From the NCBI RefSeq assembly GCF_024713975.1, contig NC_091107.1, positions 20,761,501-20,825,500 on the forward strand: a DNA stretch of 64,000 nt, written 5' to 3'. The stretch is from Paralichthys olivaceus (Eukaryota; Chordata; Actinopteri; Pleuronectiformes; Paralichthyidae). Position numbers and translations under genes: made by a program. A model generated the notes under the pieces. It was not told the DNA's origin, searched no databases, and saw only the letters and a list, made by a program, of their open reading frames with translations. Shown here piece after piece: positions 1 to 11,772 of the stretch; within the stretch, counting starts at the first letter, position 1, and every line of letters begins with the position of its first letter.

Positions 1-1285
1 TAGAATAAACTATATTCACATCTATTTTGTCAGCTTTTGTTCTCTCAAATCATACATGTTTAATTTATAGTTTTATTTTTTATGTCTGAACATAGTCTTC
101 AAACATCATATGGGAGGCTGAAACAATTTAATAACCTTTGATTATCTATTCTACTCCCTATCTACTGTTTATTGGCCACTCACAGAGGTGGAGGCCAGCA
201 AAACACTTGTAAAGAGGTTTACGATTCCCTTTAAAGAAAAACTGTCTTTTGAAAATGAAAGGTGAAATAAAGACAGCCGGCTTTAATAAAGGATTCGGAT
301 CAATATGCAATAGTTGCATCTGTTCTGCTGTGAACACAAGTCGAGGTTAGAACCTCTGTCACTAAAATACCACAAAAAGCAGAGAGAGTCAGCACACAAG
401 ACAAACAGGGTTTTTAAACATTCTATACCAGAGTAAGTGACAGTTTCAAACCTACAGTATGTCAACAACACAAAATGATGAGCAACTATTAGGCAACAAC
501 GAGGAAAACCTCAACAGAGAAAAACAATAACGTGGACACTGATATGCATCAGGTCTGTGAGTACAGAGGATGAGGACCTACCTGATGTGATGGCTTTGCA
601 GTGTTTTAGTACAATGTCATCCTGGAGTGTGTGGCTGTGCGTGCTGCCAGGCTGTGAAGTGTGTGGATGTGTGTGTGCGACTGACAAGTGTGAGAGCGTG
701 TCCGAAAGTACTCGGTGGCTCAAGAGAGCAATGTGGCTGCCTGCGGTTTCCTGACGGGCCCTATTGTGGTGGAAGGTGATATGTTTTCCTGAGGAAAGGC
801 CCGTCCCGTCCTTTCGCCCCCCTCCTACGCCAAAGACCCTCTGTCCCCACCCCTACACCCGCACCCCAGGGACCTTTCTCATTACAGTAATTGCATTAAC
901 TGTACTGTAAAGGAAGATAGAGCTGGACAGAGCATTCCCCTGTAGTGCTTTATGATTTTAGCAGCTCTATGCACTTGTTTGTTTGCGTGCATGTGATCTT
1001 GTATGTGTGTGTGCGTGCCCTGACTGATTTCTAGTGTAATGAAGCAAAGAAGGAGGATGATTCAGTGTCAACGGCCTTGAGTCCAAATTCCATTCATACA
1101 CCATCTGTAGAGTATTCTTCCTCAGAGGAAGACCTTAAGTGGACAGATCTGAACTGAAGTGGCTATCAACACTCTGCCGCTGCCACATTGTCTTTGGTCA
1201 AATGCAGCTTCAAGGTCACTGCAGGCACGGCTCTAATGTCACACAAAGACCAGAGCTGCAAGATGAAGCAGTTGAAGGATATATG

Positions 1286-1340
<55 letters not shown>

Positions 1341-2129
1341 TGATTTGCACTTAAATAAGTAACCAAGCAAAGAAACATGTCAACAAGGTGGGACACCTCT
1401 TGAGTTCTGTGCTCTTTGTGGCTCCCTCCTGCCACCCAGTGTACACTTTGGGGTCGGACAGGATATAGAGTCTAGCACAGACATGACCTCACTGGACAGT
1501 GACCGATGAATGAATCGGTTAACTCCTTAAACATATTCATCATCATGTGATGTGAGTCTCATTCAGTCATCAAGCTTCTGTAAACTCCCCCGCCCTCAGT
1601 TCACCCTTTGAATATCACGCCCTATTTCTCTATGCTTCTTAACCTGCACTTTTATACATGTGTGCTGAGAACAATGTTGGACTTTATGTGACACACTTAT
1701 AATTCCACAAAAATATATATATATACTCAAATTGACTCACATTCACATGATTCACATTCACCCATTCATTCGCTTTTTCTATCACACACCATTAATGCAA
1801 AAGCAATTTCAGGTTTGATATCTTACACAAGGACACTTTAGAATGCAGACTAATATATTAAGATTTCATGGGACCTCCACAGATGAGTATCACTTTAAAT
1901 ATTTATCATTCACTGTATGAGTTTAGAGCAATGTCCCAGATTGCATAAGATGTAGAATACAGCAGGAAAAAGAACACACCCATGGGGAAATAAAGTTTAA
2001 TTAGAAAGTAAAAGCTCTTTACAGAATCAAAGTTAAGTGAGAGTAAGAACGAAACTGAAACGTAAATAATAAAGTGATGACACACATCATTAAAATCTAG
2101 TGTGAACAGGATTACTGCCAGTGTTACGT
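1..2129. other. Left flank, no supported gene
   Basis: I see no convincing exon here. The stretch holds a (TG)n tract at 1287-1337 and, at about 770-880, a GC-rich patch whose minus strand carries four G-runs. A donor-like CAG|GTAGGT lies on the minus strand at 582/581. Together these could be the promoter and a non-coding first exon of a gene continuing past the left edge, but nothing coding is recognisable. Confidence 0.4.
1287..1337. repeat. (TG)n microsatellite
   Basis: About 25 uninterrupted TG dinucleotides are visible on the plus strand. The short open frames across it in both directions are only a result of dinucleotide repetition. Confidence 0.95.
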
Positions 2130-2135
2130 TTTATT
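2130..2135 (-). terminator. Candidate polyadenylation signal of ppp1r14a
   Basis: TTTATT on the plus strand reads AATAAA on the minus strand, about 715 bases after the ppp1r14a stop codon. It is the first canonical hexamer I noticed downstream of the stop, so the 3' UTR would run from 2848 to about 2110. Sequence match only; there is no transcript evidence. Confidence 0.4.
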
Positions 2136-2848
2136 GTAAAGTACAATCCATCTCTTTCCTGTAACATGACAATAAATAACTTTCATAATTTAACATAATC
2201 ATATATGGATCTAAGTGAGCGGTGTTATCTAACGTGTGTTCAGTGGAAGGTGGAACGTACTGTAAGTGTGCCACAGTGCAGCTCAGTGTTACATTGTTAC
2301 ATACAGTGAGGTAAATGATGTGTATCAGGGTGTCATGTGAAAAGTAGAGCTGTACACTCTTCTCTTTTTCAATCTACTCTGATCAGATACTGCATTGGTG
2401 AGCGCAGCACACAGATAGGGACATTTCCCACTTAAAGGTGCTTAAAGGAATTGTTACATTGGCTTTCTCAGCAAGACTCTGACGATAAGCTTGATATATG
2501 TCCACTAAATATAAGGCTGCAGTTAGCTTAGCATAAGGACCGACAAACAGGATGAAATTGTTCGATCCTCCCAAAAAAGAAGAGTAAGAACTGCTACCTG
2601 TGGGTTTGCTGGACATATGGGCGAGACTATTGCTTGGCTGAGAGCGGGAACTCCCTGTAGTTGTGGTATCAATGAGAGGTTGCTAGAAGACCCGTGAGTA
2701 CATTACTTGCGTGCACAATAACAAAACGGGGGTCTACACAATGACACAATGGGACATAATGGTGCTAAACTCCTCAGGGAACCTTTATCAGACAGATACC
2801 AAAGTGCTATTGACCTTCTCATCTGTGTCTGTTTTGGTTGGGGTCTTG

Positions 2849-5800
2849 TCAGAGGGTCTGGTTTTGGCCTCGAGTTTGGTGGTAGTGTTGGTGTGGGTTG
2901 TTGAAGTGGTAGGGCTCGTGGCGGTAGTGGCTGTGACAGATGACCGGATGCTCGATGCCTTCGCTCTGCAGCATGTCCTGCTTTTGAACGCCCTCCAGCT
3001 TCCCCACCAGCTCCTGGATGAAAGTCTGCAGAAGATCACAAGTGTCCCATTAAGCAGAGGCAACTGTTTTTCAATAAGCCTATTCAACAGATTATATACT
3101 GTGTAGAACTATGGTTCATGAATATCCTACAGTTGCGATATGTTCCTTCATAACCATGAGCGTGCACACTAGTTTATTTTGAGTCGATCTCCGTCCTGCT
3201 GAAACTCACAAAGCTTTAACTATTTACTCCTGCTTGAGCAAGAGTTTGCTAAAATCCAAAAGTATTAATAGAGCCCACATTCACAGTAGGGCTTAAAAAT
3301 CTGTACTAGGTGCAACATCTTCTTGGCTTAACCCTTGAAAGTAAGGAAAAACTGCCAAAAAATGTGTCTAAAAACTATAAATGTTGCATTGAGTTGTATT
3401 TATGTTTAAAATATCTATACAGAAGAAAATGTCTGATATAGATGAAGGGAGAGGCCGAGCCTGGCTGATTAGGAAACTATTTTTAGCGGTTTTGGCCAAT
3501 GATGCCTTTTTTTCTCTCTTTTGTTTTTTCAAAAAACTATGTTGTTGTTGCAGAGGAGGCAAAATGGACATTTTGTAAGGAAATAATTTCAGTTTCGTGT
3601 TAATACTTTATATGGAAACATCTGGAAGCATCTGAATCACTGGCCACTGACTGTAAGCCTCAAGTCACTCCTTTTTTTTTACATTACAATGTGGAAGTAG
3701 TGATAAGTTATTTTCCACCCTGTTTTTTTGTAGTACTTTGAGTGATGTTATGTCCATAGATGGAAGAAGGCCTCAGAGAGCAGCTGGCTCCCAGGAGGGG
3801 GTCCTAAAAGCCCAGTGGAGGAAGTATTTTGTGTTCTATAAATGCTCAAAATTACTAATGAACAGTAAAAACAATGTCAGTAAAAATGCTGTCAACACTT
3901 TCTAAACATCCCGTTTGGTTGACATCTGTAAGTGCTGACTGTGTATCATGGTGAAATCGTATTGCCTGATAAAATATTCAGATTGTAGATGAGGTGTGTT
4001 GTGTCGACAGCACGAGAACAAACGGCCAAAACAATCAGCCCAATACTGACAAGTACTTGTTCCGCCCTGGATTCGCTTGTTTTTGTTTTCCTTCTAGAGA
4101 CATTTGTCAGACGTTTTAAAGTTAAGTGTTGTCTCGGCCGTTCATGTTGACACCAATTTACTGTCTGTTCATGTCTTTAGGAGCAAACTTAAGTCACATG
4201 ATGTAGATTTCTCTCAAAGGATAAGGAGTGGATCAAGTCTGTCTTAGAATAATACTCATATTCCCATACCAGCACTGAAACAAGTTTTATTTTCTGTAAT
4301 CCCTTGTCGACACTGGATATTAATATATCCCTTTTTCTAATGCCCTTCCAATGCAAGTAATGGGAGACCTTTGCCTTCAGCCAGAGAGACTTTACACTAG
4401 TTTCTATTTTAAGACAAACCAAGATATTTTCCTAACCCCAACCAAGTATTAGTTTTGTTGCCTCAAGTGTGACTGAAAACTGTGGCCAGAAATTCATAAG
4501 GTCAGACTTCTCCCACCATCAATCCACAGTCCTCACTTTGGGCAAAAATACAATCTACAGTTTATCCGAAGTAAAAATAAGGCTACTGTTATTCGACACT
4601 CAGCACAGAAGCTGTCACCAAATCGTCAAATCTGTCACCAAATCCTCCTTCTACCAGACTCTGGCCCTCACTTCCGTGGCAGAAACCCTCACCCATGCCT
4701 TCATCACCTCCCGCCTGGATTACTGCAATGGAGTCCTGTTCGGTCTACCTGACAACATCCTGAAAAGACTCCAATATGTACAGAACTTCCAGGACTCTCA
4801 CCAACACTAAGCCCTGGCAGCACATCACCCCGAATCTCATTCACCTCCACTGGCTCCCGATAAAGGCCTGCATTCACTACAAACTACTCCTTTAAAAATC
4901 CCTCCATGCCCTAGCCCCACTGTATTAAACCGACCTCATGCAACCCTACACTCCGTTAAGAAGGCTACGATCCTTATACTCAGGTTTGCTCTCCATCCCC
5001 AACACCAAACTCCGAACTTTTGGAGATAGAGCCTTCAGTGTCACAGCCCCCACCCTCTGGATCTCTCTCCCTGCCAAAATACGCAACGCTGATTCTGTAG
5101 AAATCTTCAAAAAACTCCTCGAGCAACACCTCTTCACTACTATTATTATTAAGATGCCAACTTAGTTTGATTGACTCAGCTTCCTGAAGTCTTATTAACT
5201 TCTGATAAACTCTGGAATAAACTTTGAACAGAACAAACAGTTTCAGTGTTTATATAGACTGCGTTGGGCCACATTACTTTGGAATGTAGTCAGTTACTGA
5301 ATTCAAAATGATATGGCAGTTTATTAAAACAAATTGCACTTTTTGTGACGCATGTGTCTGAAACTGAAGTGACGGACAGAGGCTTTTTAGGTGACAGCTG
5401 TTTCAACTGACTAGCTGTTCTTGTTCCTGCCACGAGGTGGAGCACTTGTCAACGAAACTCCTTGTGACAGACATGGCTCATCAGTGGTTCTTATGAAAAA
5501 ATATTTTATTTACCATATTTCATAAAGCTAACCAACACACATTTATAAGCTTTAACAAATGATATTGTCGTAATATATAGTTAATATTATTGAAATTATT
5601 CTGCAATCCTTATGTAATCGCTACCCCACCTAGCATATAGGTGTGGCAATGCTGATTTACAACAGACTTGAAAATGTGCACCCATACTTTAATGAAGCAG
5701 CATAGTCTAATAAACTATGTCTGAGATAGCAGCAGCTTCTCCAGACCTTCCTGCTCCTCCTCCTGTATTTGCATCTCTGAGCAGGCCACTGTTTCCAGAC

Positions 5801-6234
5801 AGATTGATTGAGAGCACAGAATGCCATTGTGGAGGAATGTGGGGAGACAGTGATGAGGAGTCAGGTGCTGCAGCTTCAGCTTCCCCCTCTGTGTGTGTGT
5901 GTGGGTACATGCAGGTAAACATTGGGGAACGTACCTTTGGGTTGTTACTGCACTTCTGAAGAAGCTCCTGTTGTAAGAAGTCAGCAACACAAATGCATAT
6001 TTATGTATCAATATTCTACAATAAAACACATATTAGATCACTGTGACTGAAGACATATATATTCAACAATGTTGGATGATTCTGAAAATCTTCTATAACA
6101 TAATCAGCACCTTCTGATACTTTTTGAATGACCTGGTTCATTTTACCTGCAACTTCTTCACTCTGTCCTCGGCGTTCGGCAGATCAATCAACTCGTCAAT
6201 GTTTACCTCCTCTGGCATGTCACCCTCCTGAATT

Positions 6235-6285
<51 letters not shown>

Positions 6286-9200
6286 TACACACACACACAG
6301 ACACACACACACACCCACACACACACGTCACAGTAAAAGAATGATGCTCTGAACTTTTTTCAGCCTCTGGAACACTGCTCTTCTCCGTACACTCCCACTT
6401 GAGTCTTTAAAAATTCCTCATGCAGTTCCCCCATATATTCCCACGTATTCAAAACCTTCACTACTGCTTGCAGCTTGTTGTACTTTTACTTACTGAAATA
6501 TTTAAACCCACAGGAGCGGCATCAATACAGGAAATGGAAAATTATAGATGTTAAATGCATCATACAGGTTTCCAGTATATTTCAGCATATTTTAATGTTT
6601 TTAAGCGAATATTCAAGTTGGAGAGTATTGCTGAGAGTAGTGAATATTTATAGCCCTGTGTCTCCGGCTACCTTTGCTGCAGGCTCTTAGATTTAATAAA
6701 TTGCATAAAACACCCTAATCCCCAACCAAACTGTCTGTGGTGGAAGGTAATGAAGGTACCAGGTCTTGTAACAATCTAACTGTTGTTTCTATATGTCATT
6801 AGCCTATGAGACAAATTGTGATATGTGAATATTGGCTATACAAATGAAATTTGATTGACTGATGTTGCTCGGGGGACCGATTTGTGTGGTACACCGACCA
6901 AGAGCAATGAGGGCAAGTAAGAACTGAATTAACTGACAGAGTTGAATAAAGTCACGAGGTATTAGCAACGGAACAAAATTAAACAGGTCTTGACAAAGAA
7001 GAATGTGTGAAATACATAAAAAGAATAGCCCTGGTTCTGCTGCTCTCATGTGTCTGAGACTCTGAGAGGGTTAGTGCAGCTTTACAAGTCATTCAGGAGA
7101 CCAGAAATCATTAAGTCACAAATGCTGTGAATATCAAGAAACATAGAGACGCTTGAAGATAAATAAATAAATATATAAAAGCACAAGGATTAACTTGTGT
7201 GTCTCATTAACCTGTCGAACCAGGTTAGAGTAGTGTTAGTACTTCCTCATACATTTACCAAAATAATGCCCTCTTTGGTTTCAGCCTGCACCCTCTCCCT
7301 GCCAATCATTTGTGTTGTTAGACTCTGGGGCTGAATAGCAACAATGTTGACGCAGTACAGTAACAGGGGCCTGCTATGTGTGAACAAACAGCCATTGTAC
7401 CAGCTGAGTGAAGGGACAGTCTCACCCAGCCTTCCACACCACTGCTCTGCTCTGCCTGTGGAATGAGGCAGAAGCATTGGCCCATAAGACTGTAACTGAC
7501 AAAAGAATCATTCAATCAATGTCATTTTGTTTGTATAGCCCATATTCACTGTAGGAGCCTAGGTCCTATTTGAGTTCATTAATGTTTGAATAATAATTTA
7601 AGTTCATGTATTAAAATATATTTGTGTTGATTGTGGTAAAAATCTAGCCATTACATTATTTACAGTTAGATAATTAATATTGATAGGTTCATTTGACTTG
7701 ACTTGAAATGTGTATAGATATTTGCAGGTTTAAAAATTGCCTATAGCACCTTTAATGCGGATTGATCTGTGTGCGTGGTTAAGCTGAGCGGGCAGTCACG
7801 TCAGGCATCATGGAGTGGAGCCATATAGTTTTTTGACCTCACTCGTTCACTCTTTTTATTTGTCTTTCTCTCGCTCATTTTTGTGTATCGTCATGCTGGA
7901 CTGTTGTATCTTGCTTTATTTATTTTTTGAAGTAAATTAAGAAAACTAACGAGAGGATTTTGTGGAGTTTTTCCTTTGAGTTCGAGGAGGATAACGAGGG
8001 TGAGAGCGTCAAGCTCATGGCTTCATTGTTAAGGAATCTACATTCACAAATCATAATTTGTCTCATTAGGGGTTAACAAGGGGCAAACTCATCAGCCCTT
8101 AGCCCAGAGGAAAACTACAAAACACTCTTCTAGCAGGGGAAAAAATGCAGAGAGTTGTGTATCTATGTTTAAAGTATTTATACAAAGGAAAATGTCGGAC
8201 AGAGATGAGGGGAGTCATGGAAGAAGGAGCACTAATGGCTGTGACTTTTTAACATCTATGCAGTATGGCACTCAGCAGAGTCCGTCAAGGCCCAACAGTC
8301 CCCTTATGACATCACATTTAAATTCATGAGATCCTGACTTTTATTTAGACCTGGGACAAATTGCTCACACTCATAACTAACCATGCCTGATTCGTTTAAT
8401 GGATTATTCTCTGTGGATATGCACGAAAGACTTGGTACCCTGCAATGTTAACAAAAGGGATTTGAAAGATTCCTGGATCTGCCCCCTGATGCGGACCCAC
8501 GCTGACATTTTTATGGGTTCATGTTTGACTTATAAACAATCAATCCGACATTCATGGAAATCCGTCCATTTGATTTTGTGTAATCTTCCTTAAAAACTAA
8601 CAAACCAACCAACAAACGGGTGAAAACATAACCTCCTTCACAGACGTAATAATGATGCAAGTCTGAGTCATTATTTAGGCTGTTAAAAGCCAAGAGGAAT
8701 ATATTCTAAATAGACCATTAGCTCCTTCATATAAAACAAATGTTTTGAGTAGGAGGTCGATTGAATAAATCACTGGCTTATAGGGATCTGTTTAGTCCTT
8801 ATCTCTCACAGAGATGCCTTATTGTGATAATCTGAATCCTAAAAAAACAAACACTGAGCTTTACTCAACACAATCCTGCTTTAACGTCCAAAAATGAACT
8901 CTTCTCCCCCATGTCTCCCCCCTTAGAGACCCCACTCCCCCAGCAGCTGCCTCAGCAGCCACATGCACAGGGTCTACCTCCTCTAGGGACATGTACATGC
9001 TGCGCTCATCCGCCCTAACCTTCTCCTCCTTCTTTCTCCTCATCAGTCACACTCATCTTCAGCTCCACGCTGCCCATGTAAGGAAGAAACCCCCAAAGGC
9101 CGACACATGGACCCAGAGAAGAGGGGGACAGTTGTGGAGTGCACATCTGCACCACCCCAGGCCTTGTAAGGAGAACCAGGCCGGGCCACCTCTGCTCTGC

Positions 9201-9806
9201 AGTAAACACCTAATGTAACAGGAGACCTCAGCTTCAACACTGTGGCACAATCAACTTCCAACTCACTGTCATTTCTCATGCATACTGTCAATTTTTATTT
9301 TGTTGATGCACTCTGCTACATGCACCTTCTGTCTGTGCTGGGAGAGGGATCCCTCACACGTGGCTCTCTGCCTATTTCCCCTGTTAGAAGGGGTTTTGTA
9401 GGTTTCCCCCTCTCTAGTGGGTTCAGCTCTGAGGATTTGTTATTATGAGCTATACAAAAAACATTTGAATGATTGCATGATGCTTGTTTCAGTTACAGTC
9501 TCACGGGCCAATGCTCGAAGTATTGAAACTATCCTGATGAATGTTACTTGCTGAGTTGATGAAACCACACCAGCAAGCCTCCTCCTGCCCTCGGACACGC
9601 ACCTGACCCGCGTACAGTCGATCCAGGCTCTCGTCGATCCACTTCTCCACGTCCAGCCGCCTCTGCAGCTCCTTCCGGTTGTACTTCACCGTGACCCGCG
9701 CGTGTCTCCTCGGGGGGTAACACCCGTGGTCCTGGTGCGACTCTTTGTCCGGTGACGTTACCCCGTCACCGGCCACAGGCGTCGGGCTGGTCCGGTCCTC
9801 TGCCAT
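2849..9806 (-). CDS. ppp1r14a: Protein phosphatase 1 regulatory (inhibitor) subunit 14A, CPI-17
   Basis: The four coding exons are 9806-9603, 6227-6147, 5967-5935 and 3025-2849. All junctions are in phase 0 with GT-AG boundaries, giving 164 residues (mammalian CPI-17 has about 147). The ATG at 9806-9804 opens a short proline- and serine-containing N-terminus. Residues 34-45 carry the CPI-17 signature RHARVTVKYNRK; Thr39 corresponds to mammalian Thr38, whose phosphorylation by PKC or ROCK turns the protein into a potent myosin phosphatase inhibitor. The helical PHI core follows: LQRRLDVEKWID, then EVNIDELIDL in exon 2, QKCSNNPK in exon 3 and TFIQELVGKLEG in exon 4. The match RHARVTVKY plus QRRLDVEKWID favours 14A over 14B or 14C. 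In the family the protein acts in the cytosol to raise Ca2+ sensitivity of smooth-muscle contraction. Oddities are a histidine-rich C-terminus (eight His within residues 131-156) and a (UG)n tract directly before exon 2. The next gene upstream, dlb, is on the same strand. Confidence 0.93.
3262..3480 (+). repeat. Teleost SINE-like interspersed repeat, copy 1
   Basis: The segment begins with a CCCACATTCACAGTAGGGC-type motif, continues through GGAAAAACTGCCAAAAA, and ends in GAAAATGTCTGATATAGATG. A second copy in the same orientation at about 8035-8250 shares the same order of blocks, including the tail near GAAAATGTCGGACAGAGATG. Reverse-oriented partial copies occur near 9323 and 21430. The family assignment rests on resemblance between copies and memory of common teleost repeats. 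Confidence 0.65.
4480..5166 (+). mobile_element. Degenerate non-LTR retrotransposon (L2/CR1-like LINE) 3' fragment
   Basis: Two plus-strand reading blocks, about 4580-4790 and 4938-5165, resemble the C-terminal end of fish LINE reverse transcriptase polyproteins. Recognisable motifs are HAFITSRLDYCNGVLFGLP, KRLQYVQN, LRTFGDRAFSVTAPTLW and SVEIFKKLLEQHLFTT. The frame is broken between the blocks by shifts and a stop, and the polymerase catalytic core is absent, so this is a 5'-truncated dead copy. It lies antisense within ppp1r14a intron 3. Confidence 0.85.
6237..6326. repeat. (CA)n microsatellite abutting an exon acceptor
   Basis: About 45 CA units with two or three interruptions are visible. 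On the transcribed minus strand this is (UG)n ending ten bases before the start of ppp1r14a exon 2, so only UUUAAUUCAG separates the repeat from the exon. Confidence 0.95.
8035..8250 (+). repeat. Teleost SINE-like interspersed repeat, copy 2
   Basis: It matches copy 1 (3262-3480) block by block, starting at ATTCACAAATCATAATTTGT and passing through TCTATGTTTAAAGTATTTAT to GACAGAGATGAGGGGAG. Both copies lie in introns of the same gene in the same orientation. Confidence 0.65.
8430..8625 (+). repeat. Interspersed repeat with CATGGAAATCCGTCCA tail, copy 1
   Basis: The segment carries GGATCTGCCCCCTGATGCGG and ends with ATGGAAATCCGTCCATTTG followed by ACAAACCAACCAACAAAC. A related, more diverged copy lies at about 22230-22450. 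The form is typical of truncated copies of an abundant teleost repeat; I cannot name the class with certainty. Confidence 0.55.
9323..9475 (-). repeat. SINE-like repeat, reverse partial copy
   Basis: GGGAGAGGGATCCCTCACA and TGGCTCTCT are shared with the copy at 21430-21560, and are the reverse strand of the family represented at 8035-8250. It ends with GAGCTATACAAAAAACATTTG, the usual tail of such elements. Confidence 0.6.
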
Positions 9807-10439
9807 GTCTGCTGTGGACTGGTCTGACTGGTTCCTCGTGTCTTTCTGTCCGGAGGGGAGACAACTGGGAGGCGACTCCTCAGACAGGCTGATGCTGCTG
9901 CTGTTTGTTCCTCTGCTGTTTGGAACCGAGGAACTACTTACTTACACAATAGATCACATCATCTCCATTATTCATGCAGCACATTTTAATAAAGTGTAGC
10001 TACATTATGTGAATCAGAATCCTTTATTGTCAGTGTTCAACATTGTCCCCAAACAGTGGAAATTGTTTTAGCAGCTCTTCTTGTTGCAGCAGCATTTAAC
10101 TGATTTTAGAAATCAGCACAAGAATCAAGAAGTAAAAATCTAAATGTACATTTTTTTTCCTTTTATAAAAACACAGATAAAGAGAATAAACACAGTAAAG
10201 TGTAGTCTATATCTGACAGCAATGTGATATTTGGAGCTCTGACAGACAGTTTTTAGATGCTTTCTTATTTCTAACTCATCTGTAAACCTAAAGTTTACTC
10301 AACAGCAGCAACATATTATCAAAATCAATATATTATAATTATAATAGTTATTAACCGGTCTTGCTGTCATTTAAAAAAGCATATAAATCTATAAATATCC
10401 TCTGACAGAGCTGAAATATAATGGTTACACAACAGTTTT

Positions 10440-10685
10440 TGGTGACTCTCTCTCTCTCTCTCTTTGCTCCACTCACACCAACCTTTTGAGGCAGATGGCC
10501 ACCCATGTTGAGTCTGGTTCTACTGAAGGTTTCCTCCAGTCGAAGGGAGTTTGTTCTCTCCACAGTTGCTAAGTGTTTGCTTATTGTGGGAACTGTTGGG
10601 TTTCTCTATTTCCCTAATATGTAAAATGCCTTGAGATAGTGTATGTTGTGATTTGATGCTATACAAATAAAATGTAATGAACTGA
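10440..10685 (+). repeat. LINE/SINE 3' tail common in teleosts
   Basis: The order GTTGAGTCTGGTTCTACTGA, GGTTTCCTCCAGT, TGTTGGGTTTCTCTA, TGCCTTGAGATAGTG, TGATTTGATGCTATACAAAT is the familiar 3' end of an abundant fish retroposon. A (CT)n run at 10446-10463 precedes it. Confidence 0.7.
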
Positions 10686-11178
10686 GCAAATTGTAATGCA
10701 ATTTACATGATGTGCAGCCTATACCTGACACCACAACTTTCCAACTTCATGTGAGCACCGACAGACGCGTTTAAACAATAAGCTTCCTTATTTCGAACTC
10801 ATCTGTAAACCAGAGATAAGAAAGAAACAAGAGGAAAAGTCCATCTGCAGAGGTCAGGGCAGGAAGTCACAGCAGATTGTGTGTCAGCTCAGTGCTCAGC
10901 TGCATCAGATCAGTTGATAATGTGACAGAACCTATAAACTGTTTGTCAGACGGATCATCAACACGTCAACATCAAAACCGAGTGACCTCAGCACCAAGTA
11001 TACAACTTGACTTCATTAGAAACTTTCAAGTCACAGTTGGAAGAGGGCTTGTATAGAGAATTGCTTGTAAAAGAGGAACCATTGGATATATTACTTTTTA
11101 CTTAGATCAGTTGTTAGTGTGTTTTTTATCTCCAGATTTCAAATTCATCTCAACAGGAAGTTTCCTGACATCAAGATG

Positions 11179-11379
11179 AGGGGTTCTCAAAGTGGGGACA
11201 TGAGACCCCTGAGGGTCCTTGAGGGGATCCAGGGGGTCCCTGGCTGAAAGGGAAATCATTATTTCCACTATAATTTCATCCATAAGTAACATAATGAGAG
11301 AATGCATGACTCTTGTGGTCCTGAATCTAGTTTGTGTGAGTAGAGGGGTCCTTTAAGCACAACAGTTTGAGGACCACTG
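11179..11379. mobile_element. hAT-like non-autonomous element (MITE)
   Basis: The left end reads AGGGGTTCTCAAAGTGGGG. The reverse complement of the right end reads CAGTGGTCCTCAAACTG, giving an imperfect terminal inverted repeat of the hAT CAGNGGTTCTCAAACTG type about 200 bases apart. There is no transposase coding capacity. Confidence 0.65.
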
Positions 11380-11469
11380 ACTTAAATATTTGATTCCACT
11401 GTTGATGATAAATGTTTATGCACAGAGCTGGTCATGCCCCTTGAGTGTTTGATCTTTTACAATATTAGA

Positions 11470-11700
11470 TAAATGGTAAAAGGTCTGATTCCTATAGCCT
11501 AGTGCCTGATGACCACTCATTCACTCACACATATACATTGCATATGTGCAGCACTGTCTTCACACATCGACACACACTTCAGATTTGGATTCAGGGTTCA
11601 GTAGCTTTCGTAAGGACACTTCGGCATGTGGAATGAGGAAGACTGGGATCAACTGTCAACTTCTGGTAAGAGGACAACCCGCTCTACCTCCTGTGCCACA
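11470..11700 (+). repeat. Teleost interspersed repeat (CTTGCCCAAGGACACTTCG family), copy 1
   Basis: It contains TAAGGACACTTCGGCATGTG, GAATGAGGAAGACTGGGATC and AGGACAACCCGCTCTACCTC, in the same order as copies at 20405-20680 and 22490-22745. Short open frames across it are not genes. Confidence 0.7.
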
Positions 11701-11772
11701 CAGAGTTTTAATATCTATGACTCCATCGTGTGGAACAGAGACTTAAATCCAGAATCACTTCAAAGCAAATCT

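Larger units (their letters stand above)
3026..5934 (-). other. ppp1r14a intron 3
   Basis: This 2.9 kb intron lies between the 33-base exon 3 and the last coding exon. It holds a SINE-like repeat copy at about 3262-3480 and a broken non-LTR retrotransposon fragment at about 4480-5166 in the opposite orientation to the gene. I see no further exon. Confidence 0.8.
6228..9602 (-). other. ppp1r14a intron 1
   Basis: This 3.4 kb intron contains the (UG)n tract at its 3' end and several repeat copies: a partial SINE-like piece near 7505-7562, a full one at 8035-8250, an RTE-tail-like piece at 8430-8625 and a reverse copy at 9323-9475. I found no extra exon. Confidence 0.8.
9807..11772. other. Intergenic region between ppp1r14a and dlb
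   Basis: The first roughly 150 bases above 9806 are GC-rich and should contain the ppp1r14a 5' UTR and promoter; I see no clear TATA box. The rest holds a repeat tail at 10440-10685, a hAT-type MITE at 11179-11379 and a third repeat family at 11470-11700. No gene is visible. Confidence 0.7.

Noticed and set aside
6138-6352. Open frames over the CA/TG tract in both directions
   Set aside because: Dinucleotide repeats yield His-Thr or Cys-Val frames; the only true coding part is ppp1r14a exon 2 at 6147-6227.
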